Source of the DNA: Streptomyces sp. YIM 121038
GTDB taxonomy: Bacteria > Actinomycetota > Actinomycetes > Streptomycetales > Streptomycetaceae
Length of the DNA stretch: 64,000 nt
Assembly (NCBI RefSeq): GCF_006088715.1
Contig: NZ_CP030771.1
Coordinates: 3,844,001-3,908,000, forward strand
Direction: 5' to 3'
Of the stretch, positions 35,529-43,186 are shown piece after piece. Under the pieces are notes generated by a model. The model worked only from the letters and a program-made list of their open reading frames with translations, was not told the origin of the DNA and did no database searches. Made by a program: the position numbers and the translations under genes. Numbering within the stretch: position 1 is the stretch's first letter; each line of letters begins with the position of its first letter.

Positions 35529-37322
35529 CTAGCGCATGCGCGTGGCCCACTCCTGGACCTTGGCGATGCGCTGCCGCAGCTGCCCGGCGGTGGCCTCCGC
35601 GGACGGCGGCCCCCCGCACACGCGCCGCAGCTCCGTGTGGACCACACCGTGCGGCTTCCCGCTCTGGTGGACGTACGCGCCGACCATCGTGTTCAGCTGC
35701 TTGCGGAGTTCGAGGAGCTCCTTGTGGGAGACCACGGGCCGCCGCTCCGCGGGCAGCTCCAGGAGGTCGGCCTCCTCGGCGGGCTTCTTCTTGCTGTGGG
35801 CGATCTGGCGGGCCTGCCGCTTCTGGAGCAGGAGCTGCACCTGGTCGGGCTCCAGGAGGCCCGGGATGCCGAGGTAGTCCTGCTCCTCCTCGCTGCCGGG
35901 GTGGGCCTGCATGCCGAACTCGGCGCCGTCGTAGAGCACCCGGTCGAAGACGGCCTCGGACTCCAGGGCCTCGAAGGAGAACTGCTCCTGTTCGCCGGTG
36001 TCCTCGTCCTGCTGCTTGTTCGCCTCGTCCATCTCCTTCTCGGACTCGGCGTACGGGTCCTCGTCCTCGCCCTGTTTCTTCGGCTTGTCGAGGGCGTGGT
36101 CGCGCTCGACCTCCATCTCGTTGGCGAAGCCGAGCAGGTCGGGAACGGTGGGCAGGAAGACGGACGCGGTCTCGCCGCGCCGCCGGGAGCGCACGAAGCG
36201 GCCCACGGCCTGGGCGAAGAACAGCGGGGTCGAGATCGTCGTCGCGTACACGCCGACGGCGAGCCGGGGCACGTCGACGCCCTCGGACACCATGCGGACG
36301 GCGACCATCCAGCGGTCGTCGCTGCCGCTGAAGTCGTCGATGCGCTGCGAGGCCCCGGTGTCGTCGGAGAGCACGAGGGTGGCCTTCGTCCCGGTGATCT
36401 CCCGGATGAGCTTGGCGTACGCGCGCGCCGACTCCTGGTCGGAGGCGATCACCAGGGCGCCCGCGTCGGGGATGGCCTTGCGGACCTCGGTGAGGCGGCG
36501 GTCGGCGGCCCGGAGCACGTTCGGCATCCAGTCGCCGCGCGGGTCGAGGGCGGTGCGCCAGGCCTGCGAGACCGCGTCCTTGGTCATCGGCTCGCCGAGC
36601 CGGGCGGCGATCTCGTCACCGGCCTTGGTGCGCCAGCGCATGTTGCCGCTGTAGGAGAGGAAGATGACGGGCCGCACGACGCCGTCGCCGAGCGCGCTGC
36701 CGTATCCGTACGTGTAGTCGGCGGAGGACCGGCGGATGCCGTCGTTCCCCTCCTCGTACGTGACGAAGGGGATGGGGTTGGTGTCGGAGCGGAAGGGCGT
36801 GCCGGTGAGCGCCAGGCGCCGGGTCGCGGGCTCGAAGGCCTCCAGGCAGGCCTCGCCCCAGGACTTGGAGTCACCCGCGTGGTGGATCTCGTCGAGGATG
36901 ACGAGGGTCTTGCGCTGCTCCGAGCGGTTGCGGTGCAGCATGGGCCGGACGCCGACGCCCGCGTACGTCACGGCGACGCCGTGGTACTCCCTGCTGAGCG
37001 GGCCCGCGCTGTACTCCGGGTCCAGCTTGATGCCTATGCGGGCCGCGGCCTCGGCCCACTGCTTCTTCAGGTGCTCGGTGGGGGCGACCACGGTGACCTG
37101 CTGCACCACGTGGTGGTGCAGCAGCCAGGACGCGAGCGTCAGCGCGAACGTGGTCTTGCCGGCGCCGGGCGTCGCCACCGCGAGGAAGTCGCGCGGCTGC
37201 TCCTGGATGTACTTCTCCATCGCCCCCTGCTGCCAGGCGCGCAGCTTGCTGGCAGTGCCCCAGGGAGCGCGCCCCGGGAAGGCGGGCGAGAGGTGGTGGT
37301 TGGAGGCGGCGGTGGTAGTCAC
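35529..37322 (-). CDS. DEAD/DEAH-box (SF2) helicase
   Basis: A 597-residue superfamily 2 protein. Motif I ATPGAGKTT is at residues 50-58, motif II DEIHH at 144-148, motif III LTGTPFRSD, and the C-terminal motifs SEGVDVPRLAVGVYATT and QAVGRFVRSRR. The type resembles the ResIII/RadD-like helicases. A long acidic, Gln/Glu-rich linker (GEDEDPYAESEKEMDEANKQ and on) separates the motor from a C-terminal helical region. GTG 37320-37322 starts just before the first conserved segment. Likely in DNA or RNA metabolism; substrate unknown. No restriction or methylase gene accompanies it. Confidence 0.87.
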   Translation of the reverse strand: MTTTAASNHHLSPAFPGRAPWGTASKLRAWQQGAMEKYIQEQPRDFLAVATPGAGKTTFALTLASWLLHHHVVQQVTVVAPTEHLKKQWAEAAARIGIKLDPEYSAGPLSREYHGVAVTYAGVGVRPMLHRNRSEQRKTLVILDEIHHAGDSKSWGEACLEAFEPATRRLALTGTPFRSDTNPIPFVTYEEGNDGIRRSSADYTYGYGSALGDGVVRPVIFLSYSGNMRWRTKAGDEIAARLGEPMTKDAVSQAWRTALDPRGDWMPNVLRAADRRLTEVRKAIPDAGALVIASDQESARAYAKLIREITGTKATLVLSDDTGASQRIDDFSGSDDRWMVAVRMVSEGVDVPRLAVGVYATTISTPLFFAQAVGRFVRSRRRGETASVFLPTVPDLLGFANEMEVERDHALDKPKKQGEDEDPYAESEKEMDEANKQQDEDTGEQEQFSFEALESEAVFDRVLYDGAEFGMQAHPGSEEEQDYLGIPGLLEPDQVQLLLQKRQARQIAHSKKKPAEEADLLELPAERRPVVSHKELLELRKQLNTMVGAYVHQSGKPHGVVHTELRRVCGGPPSAEATAGQLRQRIAKVQEWATRMR

Positions 37323-37386
37323 GGTCTCCGTTTTTGACGCTGGGGGTACGTACGACAACCGGGCCACCCTACCGGTGGGATGACCG

Positions 37387-37422
37387 CACTCCGGGGCTGA
37401 CGCTCGGGTCAGCCCCGGGGTG
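37387..37422 (-). terminator. Terminator after the MFS gene
   Basis: CCGGGGCTGAC (37391-37401) pairs perfectly with GTCAGCCCCGG (37408-37418) with a six-base loop; the flanks extend the stem. Confidence 0.82.
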
Positions 37423-37453
37423 CGACGCGGTTCACACCGGCCCGCCGGGCGCG

Positions 37454-38941
37454 TCAGGCCTTCGCTGCGGGCGCCCGCAGCCGGGTGCCGAGCCACGCTC
37501 CGGCGAGGGCCACGGCCGCCATCGGCAGGAACACCGCGGTGAAGGCGCCCGGGTGCGAGCCCGCGGCCCCGGTGCCCGAGCCGTGGGCGCCGATCATGCC
37601 GCCGCCGAGCGCGGCGAAGGCGGCGCCGCCCGCGGCGAGGAGGAGGGCGTTGGAGAGGCCGTCGGATATCTGGAGCGAGGCGGAGTTCGTCCCCGCGTCC
37701 TCCGGGGGCGACAGGCGGAGCAGCAGCACGCTGGTCGAGGCGATGACCATGCCCATGCCGAGGCAGCCGACGCCCCAGGCGATCGCGACGGTCCACACCG
37801 GGACGGCGTCGATCAGCACGCTGGGCGCGGTGGCGATGGCCGCGGCGACGAGCACCATGCCGACGACCACCAGCTTCTCCCGGTGGGCCTCCATGCGCGG
37901 CCGCGACTGCGCGTACGAGCCGAGGGCCCAGGTCGCGCCGCCCGCCGCGAGCGAGAGGCCCGCGAGCGTGGGCGACAGGCCGCGCTCGCTGACCAGCATC
38001 AGCGGCACGAACGACTCGGCGGCGACGAAGGACCCGGCGGCCACGCCCCGCAGCAGCACCACGGAGGGAAGCCCGCGCGCGGCCCGGTAAGTGCCGCGCG
38101 GTAGCAGGCCGAGCACGGACGGGACCAGGACGGCCGCGCCGAGCACCGCCGGGAGCAGGGACAGCCAGCGCAGGTCCTGTCCCGCGTACTGGAGCAGGCC
38201 CGCGCCGAGCGAGATGCCGAGGGCGAGGCGGACGCGGCGGCGGTCCAGGGGCTCGGCTGGGGCGTCCGGGTCGAGCGGGCCCGAGGCGTCGCGGCGTATC
38301 GCGGGCAGCGCGAGCGCGAGGGGCGCGGCGACCAGGACCGGGACGCCGATGAACACCCACCGCCAGCCCAGGTGCTCCGTGACCGTGCCCGACACCAGCG
38401 GGCCGACCACGGACGGCACCACCCAGGCCGCCGCGAACGACGCCAGGATCGCCGGGCGCAGCCGCTCCGGGTAGGCCCTGCTCACCACCACGTACAGGGA
38501 CACGATGACGAGGCCGCCGCCGAGGCCCTGCACGGCGCGGCCCAGGATGAACTGCCACATCGCGCCCGCCGTGCCGGACAGGAGCAGGCCCGCCGCGAAC
38601 GCGGACATGCCCGCGGTCAGCGGGCCGAGCGGCCCGCGCCGGTCTCCCCACTGCCCGGCGAGGACCATCCCGAACAGGCTGGTCGTGAAGTACGCCGAGA
38701 ACCCGAACGCGTACAGCGACACCCCGTCGAGCTCGCGGGCCGCCACCGGCATCGCCGTGCCGACGGCGGTCGCCTCGAAGGCGATGAGCAGCACGACGGA
38801 GACCATCCCGATGCTCAGCGCCCGATGCGGTTTCGCGAGCACACCGCCCTCGGGCACCTCGTGGGGCGCCGCCTGCGGGGCGGCCGGCGCGGCGGCGACA
38901 CCGGGGTCGCGGGAGGTCTCGCGGGAGTCGTGGGTGGTCAT
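37454..38941 (-). CDS. MFS transporter, multidrug exporter type
   Basis: A 495-residue major facilitator with about fourteen hydrophobic segments. Motif A region is GQWGDRRGPLGPL, and motif C-like GRAVQGLGGGLVIVSLYVVV and AAWVVPSVVGPLVSG suggest a drug:H+ antiporter. A 45-residue polar N-terminal tail precedes the first segment. ATG 38939-38941 follows TACGCT by seven bases with no ribosome site, so the mRNA is probably leaderless. Substrate unknown; no regulator is adjacent. Confidence 0.88.
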   Translation of the reverse strand: MTTHDSRETSRDPGVAAAPAAPQAAPHEVPEGGVLAKPHRALSIGMVSVVLLIAFEATAVGTAMPVAARELDGVSLYAFGFSAYFTTSLFGMVLAGQWGDRRGPLGPLTAGMSAFAAGLLLSGTAGAMWQFILGRAVQGLGGGLVIVSLYVVVSRAYPERLRPAILASFAAAWVVPSVVGPLVSGTVTEHLGWRWVFIGVPVLVAAPLALALPAIRRDASGPLDPDAPAEPLDRRRVRLALGISLGAGLLQYAGQDLRWLSLLPAVLGAAVLVPSVLGLLPRGTYRAARGLPSVVLLRGVAAGSFVAAESFVPLMLVSERGLSPTLAGLSLAAGGATWALGSYAQSRPRMEAHREKLVVVGMVLVAAAIATAPSVLIDAVPVWTVAIAWGVGCLGMGMVIASTSVLLLRLSPPEDAGTNSASLQISDGLSNALLLAAGGAAFAALGGGMIGAHGSGTGAAGSHPGAFTAVFLPMAAVALAGAWLGTRLRAPAAKA

Positions 38942-39097
38942 GCCCGCCAGCGTAGAAGCGACCACTGACACGTGACGCCTGCCTTGAGACGGGCCCCGCC
39001 TGGTCCCTTGGTCTTACGCCCCCGGCCTCTTCCACGGAGGTCGCGGGGCTGCTCTCTCGGCCCCCGGAACGAGGCCCGGCGGGTCAGCGAACCCGGC

Positions 39098-39772
39098 TCA
39101 CAGCACCTTCGCGCTCTTCAGGACCGCGTCCGCCGCCTCCTGCTCGGCGCCCGTGCCCGGCTTCGCCATGCCCATCAGGAACACCGACCGCGCGGCGTCC
39201 GCGCTGATCACCGTCAGGCGCAGCCGGGTCTCGCCGCCCTCGCCGCCCTTCATCACGAGGACGACGGTGTGGGCGGGGTGCCCGCCGACCGTGGTCGCCT
39301 CGGACTCGGTCTGCTCCGCCGACCCGTCCGGGTTGAAGAACTCCGCGTTGGACCGGGCGGCGCGCTCCGTCTGCGCCTTCAGGTCCGGCTCCGCGACGGC
39401 GCCCCCGCGCCCGGTGACCACCATGCCGAACCGCTCGCCGTCGCCGCCCTCCCGCTGGCCCTCCGCCTCGCTCTCCGTCCGGATCGAGCTGGTGAAGGCG
39501 TCGACGAGGTCCCCCTTGTCCCGCTTCCAGCCCTCGGGCAGCCGGTACGAGACCCCGGCCTTCAGGTCCGTCTCCCAGGGCCGCCCCGCCAGCGGCTCTT
39601 CGTCCCCGCCCCTGCTCCACCACCAGGCCCCGAGCCCGGCGCCCACCAGCGCCACGACGACCACCGCGACGGTCCCCCGCCGCCGCGACCGCCCCGGCTG
39701 CGACGCCTGCGGCGACCGCGGCGCATAGGGAGGCGGAGGGGGAACCGGGGCCTGCGAGGGCGGTGTCGTCAT
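39098..39772 (-). CDS. Membrane-anchored protein of unknown function
   Basis: A 224-residue protein. A Pro-rich cytoplasmic N-terminus (MTTPPSQAPVPPPPPYAPRS) and one membrane segment (GTVAVVVVALVGAGLGAWWW) precede an extracytoplasmic domain with alternating strands (YRLPEGWKRDKGDLVDAFTS, TRLRLTVISADAARSVFLM). The pattern resembles actinobacterial lipoprotein-like domains used in cell-envelope proteins, but no family was recognised. Monocistronic; ATG 39770-39772. Confidence 0.7.
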   Translation of the reverse strand: MTTPPSQAPVPPPPPYAPRSPQASQPGRSRRRGTVAVVVVALVGAGLGAWWWSRGGDEEPLAGRPWETDLKAGVSYRLPEGWKRDKGDLVDAFTSSIRTESEAEGQREGGDGERFGMVVTGRGGAVAEPDLKAQTERAARSNAEFFNPDGSAEQTESEATTVGGHPAHTVVLVMKGGEGGETRLRLTVISADAARSVFLMGMAKPGTGAEQEAADAVLKSAKVL

Positions 39773-40141
39773 GCGCACCAGTGTCACCAACAGCCCGGAA
39801 ACGGCCTTGAGTACGGGTACTCAGGGGCTACTCACGCGGCACGGCTTTTCGGACACGTTTTCCTTGTGACGCCGCGCACGGGCCGTGGTGCGACTGTGAA
39901 GATCTTTCACGGTATCGTCACTTTCACCGCAGGATCTGCGGTCCGCACCCCGCGCGGGTGAACGCGCCGCAGGATCGGCGTCGTTCAAGAATGCACTATT
40001 TGTGCGCAAGTGTCCGTAAGCACGGGCAACCCTTCGCGCCGATTACGGCCGCAGATCTCCCTCCCTGTACGCATGGTCACGGCGGTTCCGGCCCGACCAC
40101 CGGAACCGCCTTTCCACCACGCACACTTGGGGGTTTTACGC
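39773..40141. other. 369-base region with the mel promoter and 5' leader
   Basis: Contains the promoter of melC1C2. ACCGCAG (39926-39932) and CTGCGGT (39936-39942) form an inverted repeat. A second, stronger hairpin at 40082-40111 ends 30 bases before melC1. A frame open from ATG 39991 runs on into the melC2 frame and is not considered coding. Confidence 0.55.
40082..40111 (+). promoter_or_regulatory. Attenuator-like hairpin in the mel leader
   Basis: GGCGGTTCCGG (40082-40092) pairs perfectly with CCGGAACCGCC (40101-40111), followed by TTTCC. It lies in the 5' region of melC1, so it could terminate transcription early or protect the mRNA. Which of these applies is not shown by sequence. Confidence 0.5.
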
Positions 40142-40525
40142 ATGTCCGGAATCACCCGTCGCCAGGCCATCGGCGCCGCGAGCGCCGTCGCCGGGGCCGC
40201 CGTCGTCGGTGTCGGCGCCGCCCAGGGTCCCGCCGTCGCCGCCGGCCACGGCGCCGAGCCCGGCTCCTTCGACGAGGTCTACCTCGGCCGCCGCATCCAG
40301 GGCGGGCCCGCCACAGGCCACGGCGGCCACCACGCCGACCACGGCGGCGGCTACTCCGTCCGCATCGACGGCGACGAGCTCCACATCATGCGCAACGCCG
40401 ACGGCACCTGGATCAGCGTCATCAACCACTACGACCCGCAGGCCACGCCCCGCGCCCTCGCCCGCGCCGCCGTCGACGACCTCCAGGGCGCCGCCCTGGT
40501 CCCGCTCGCCCCCGCCACCCGCTGA
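40142..40525 (+). CDS. melC1: MelC1, tyrosinase copper chaperone
   Basis: A 127-residue exported cofactor protein. A twin-arginine signal ([20 protein letters not shown]) is followed by a small His-rich domain ([12 protein letters not shown]) that binds copper and delivers it to MelC2. MelC1 and MelC2 are exported together through Tat as a complex. GGGGG precedes the ATG. melC2 starts 17 bases after the stop. Confidence 0.93.
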   Translation: MSGITRRQAIGAASAVAGAAVVGVGAAQGPAVAAGHGAEPGSFDEVYLGRRIQGGPATGHGGHHADHGGGYSVRIDGDELHIMRNADGTWISVINHYDPQATPRALARAAVDDLQGAALVPLAPATR

Positions 40526-40542
40526 TCCGGAGCCCCGCCGCC

Positions 40543-41370
40543 ATGACCGTACGCAAGAACCAGGCCCAGCTCACCGCCGACGAGAAGCGCCGCTTCGTGA
40601 ACGCGCTGCTCGCGTTGAAGCGCGACGGGCGCTACGACTCCTTCGTCTCCACCCACAACGACTTCATCATGAGCGACCGCGACGACAGCGACCGCGTCGG
40701 CCACCGCTCCCCGTCGTTCCTGCCCTGGCACCGCCGCTTCCTCATACAGTTCGAGCAGGCCCTCCAGTCCGTCGACGCCTCCGTCGCCCTCCCCTACTGG
40801 GACTGGACCACCGACCGCACCCCCGCCGCCTCCCTCTGGGCCCCCGACTTCCTCGGCGGCACCGGGCGCCCCCGCGACGGCCAGGTCACCGACGGCGCCT
40901 TCGCCTCCGCCGGCAACGGCTGGCGCATCAACGTCCGCGTCGACGGCCGCGACTTCCTCCGCCGCAGCCTCGGCTCCAGCGGCCTCCAGCTCCCCACGAA
41001 GGCCGAGGTCGACTCCGTCCTCGCCATGCCCGTCTACGACGCCCCGCCGTGGAACAGCGCCTCCGACGGCTTCCGCAACCACCTCGAAGGCTGGCGCGGC
41101 GTGAACCTCCACAACCGCGTCCACGTCTGGGTCGGCGGCCACATGGCCACCGGGGCCTCACCCAACGACCCCGTCTTCTGGCTCCACCACGCCTACGTCG
41201 ACAAGCTGTGGACCCAGTGGCAGTCCCGCCACCCCAACGCGCCCTACCTGCCCGCAGCGGGCACCCGCGACGTCGTCGACCTCCACGACACGATGCGCCC
41301 GTGGGGCAACGTGACTCCTGCGGAGATGCTGGACCACACGCGGTACTACACCTACGACGTAGCCGCCTGA
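40543..41370 (+). CDS. melC2: MelC2, tyrosinase
   Basis: A 275-residue type-3 copper enzyme that oxidises tyrosine to DOPAquinone for melanin. Copper A ligands His38, His54 and His63 are visible (THNDF, GHRSPSFLPWHRRF). Copper B ligands lie in LHNRVHVWVGGHM and DPVFWLHHAYVDK. It has no signal peptide of its own, as expected for a partner exported via MelC1. Its 3' end overlaps the convergent DUF397 gene by 19 bases. Confidence 0.97.
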   Translation: MTVRKNQAQLTADEKRRFVNALLALKRDGRYDSFVSTHNDFIMSDRDDSDRVGHRSPSFLPWHRRFLIQFEQALQSVDASVALPYWDWTTDRTPAASLWAPDFLGGTGRPRDGQVTDGAFASAGNGWRINVRVDGRDFLRRSLGSSGLQLPTKAEVDSVLAMPVYDAPPWNSASDGFRNHLEGWRGVNLHNRVHVWVGGHMATGASPNDPVFWLHHAYVDKLWTQWQSRHPNAPYLPAAGTRDVVDLHDTMRPWGNVTPAEMLDHTRYYTYDVAA

Positions 41371-41684
41371 ACGAAGTCCCGCCAGGCCCCTGCCGTGAAC
41401 GCAAGGCGGGGGCCTTGCTTGTTCTTGGAGTCCCGTATGTGGATGATGCTGGGGGTCGCGGCGACCTCGACGCAGTCGCTGGGGTTACTGCTGTCGCTGT
41501 AGCTGCTCTTGGTCCACTCCAGCGCGACCTCGACACAGCTGTCGCCCTCGCTGCCGCTGCTGTAGCTGCTCTTGGTCCACTCCAGCGCGACTTCGACGCA
41601 GTCGTTGCCATCGCCACTGCTGCTGTAGCTGCTCTTGAACCACTCCAGATTGGAAGCTTCCCTGACGGAGAGCACGTGGATCAT
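41352..41684 (-). CDS. DUF397 protein with three tandem motif copies
   Basis: A 110-residue protein with the DUF397 motif W-x-KSSYS...CVEVA three times: residues about 14-34, 35-55 and 56-76. DUF397 proteins usually have one or two such units. The motif is followed by the normal ending (IIHIRDSKNKQGPRLAFTAGAWRDFVQAA). It overlaps the XRE regulator stop by four bases (ATGA), so the two are coupled; such pairs act in Streptomyces developmental control (WhiJ-type clusters). The 3' end is antisense to the end of melC2. Confidence 0.9.
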   Translation of the reverse strand: MIHVLSVREASNLEWFKSSYSSSGDGNDCVEVALEWTKSSYSSGSEGDSCVEVALEWTKSSYSDSSNPSDCVEVAATPSIIHIRDSKNKQGPRLAFTAGAWRDFVQAATS

Positions 41685-42535
41685 GTTTCTCCCAGCATGT
41701 GCTTGATGAAGGCGCGCGACTTGCGTGGCGATAGAGCCTGGGCCCGAATCATGCCGAAGCGCAACTCCAAGACGCGGAGTTGCTTCGGGTCGGAGACCGG
41801 TCGGCTGCCGAACGCCCCTTCAGAGCGTCCCAACGCCGTCCCATCAGGGAACTTCAGCACTTCAATCATGCCCCCAGTTCCGGGGTGTTCCTCACTTGCA
41901 GTTGGCAGAACTTGGAGCGAGACGTTGCGCAACTTGCCTACCTCCAAGAGGCGTTCCAGTTGCTGGCGCCATACCATTGTGCCTCCGACTGGGCGGCGTA
42001 GCGTCACCTCCTCCTGCACGAAGCTGAGGGCCGGTGCGGGCCCCCTCTGAAAGATCGATCGCCGCACCAAGCGGGCAGCCACTGCGCGTTCCAGTTCTTC
42101 CTCCGTGTAGGCGGGGAGCCAACCTTCGAACAGCGCCCGCATGTGATCCTCCGTCTGGAGCAGCCCATGAATGTTGTGGTTGCTGTAGAGGCACAGCTCA
42201 ACCGCCCGCTCCTCCAGCTTCGCCAGTTCTCGAACCTTCTTCGGGTACCTCGCCTTCGCCATCTCCTCCTTCATCGCCGAGATGAAGCCGTTCGCCCCGA
42301 GCACCCGGTCCACCGCGTCCAGGTACTCGGGGCGCGGGATCCTCGCCCCGCGTTCCACCTTGCGCACCTGGTCCTCGCCGTAGCCGATCGCCTCGCCCAG
42401 TTCCGCCGCGCTCAGGCCCGCGGCCTCGCGCCAGCGCTTCTGCTGGTGGCCGAGGGCCTCCACGACCGACGCGATCTCGTCCTCGGGCTCGACGTCCCAG
42501 CCCGCCCCGTCCACACCCTCGCTGTCCGCGCTCAT
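41681..42535 (-). CDS. XRE-type regulator with DUF5753 (WhiJ-like)
   Basis: A 284-residue protein. The N-terminal helix-turn-helix (LGHQQKRWREAAGLSAAELGEAI, YGEDQVRKVERGARI) is joined to a C-terminal DUF5753 domain (LEERAVELCLYSNHNIHGLL and the C-terminal RFGMIRAQALSP). WhiJ-like regulators of this type control sporulation genes and work with a downstream DUF397 and a neighbouring HATPase protein; all three occur here. ATG 42533-42535. Confidence 0.92.
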   Translation of the reverse strand: MSADSEGVDGAGWDVEPEDEIASVVEALGHQQKRWREAAGLSAAELGEAIGYGEDQVRKVERGARIPRPEYLDAVDRVLGANGFISAMKEEMAKARYPKKVRELAKLEERAVELCLYSNHNIHGLLQTEDHMRALFEGWLPAYTEEELERAVAARLVRRSIFQRGPAPALSFVQEEVTLRRPVGGTMVWRQQLERLLEVGKLRNVSLQVLPTASEEHPGTGGMIEVLKFPDGTALGRSEGAFGSRPVSDPKQLRVLELRFGMIRAQALSPRKSRAFIKHMLGET

Positions 42536-42693
42536 CAACGCCCACCTCCGAAGTGCCGCCCCGCTCCAACGCGCAGCCGTACCCGTACGACACCCCGGAC
42601 AGCCGGGACAGGACCGGACAGCGACGGGACAGTCACCGTACGTGCGCGTCGCACCACGGTGCAGGCTAGGCGGCCTGCGCCACGCTGAGGCGC

Positions 42694-43116
42694 ATGAACA
42701 CACAGACCCCACAATCCCTGACCCCCGTACGGCAGTTCACCGCGCTGATGCCGTCGAGCCCGCGAGGGGCGCGCCTGGCCCGGCGTGCCGTCGTACGCCA
42801 ACTCACCGCGTGGGAGCGGCCGTTCGAGCGGGCGGAGCATGTCGTGGCCGAGCTGGCGAGCAACGCGGTGCGGCACGGGCACGTGCCGGGGCGGAACTTC
42901 CGTCTGACGCTGCGGCTCGCGGCGAGCGGGGTGCTGCGGGTGGAGGTGAGCGACACGTGCGCCGAGCGGCTGCCCCGCGCCCCGGGGGCGGCGGGGCCGG
43001 ACGACGAGTCGGGCCGGGGCCTCGCCCTGGTGGCGGCGTTCGCGGACCGGTGGGGCACGGAGGTGGGGCCGGAGCCGCGCAAGACGGTGTGGGCGGAGCT
43101 CGGCCACGGCCGGTAG
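42694..43116 (+). CDS. HATPase (anti-sigma factor-like) protein of the WhiJ-type cluster
   Basis: A 140-residue GHKL ATPase. The N box is AEHVVAELASNAVRHGH, followed by RLTLRLAASGVLRVEVSDTC and the Gly-rich RGLALVAAFADRWGTE. Such stand-alone HATPases resemble SpoIIAB/RsbW-type serine kinases. Divergent from the XRE/DUF397 pair with a 158-base shared promoter region. Together they form the common actinobacterial triad; direct targets unknown. Confidence 0.9.
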   Translation: MNTQTPQSLTPVRQFTALMPSSPRGARLARRAVVRQLTAWERPFERAEHVVAELASNAVRHGHVPGRNFRLTLRLAASGVLRVEVSDTCAERLPRAPGAAGPDDESGRGLALVAAFADRWGTEVGPEPRKTVWAELGHGR

Positions 43117-43186
43117 GGCCGGGGGATTCTCCTGGGCCGCGAGCTGTTGATCGGGCGTTGATCAGCCCCGATTACCTTCCGGCACT

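Noticed and set aside
37323..39035. Upstream open extension of the helicase frame
   Set aside because: It passes through the MFS gene in another frame. The helicase motifs and GTG at 37322 fix the real start.
39991..40141. Possible leader ORF ([10 protein letters not shown]) before melC1
   Set aside because: It has no ribosome site, does not stop before melC1, and merely continues in the melC2 frame through melC1.
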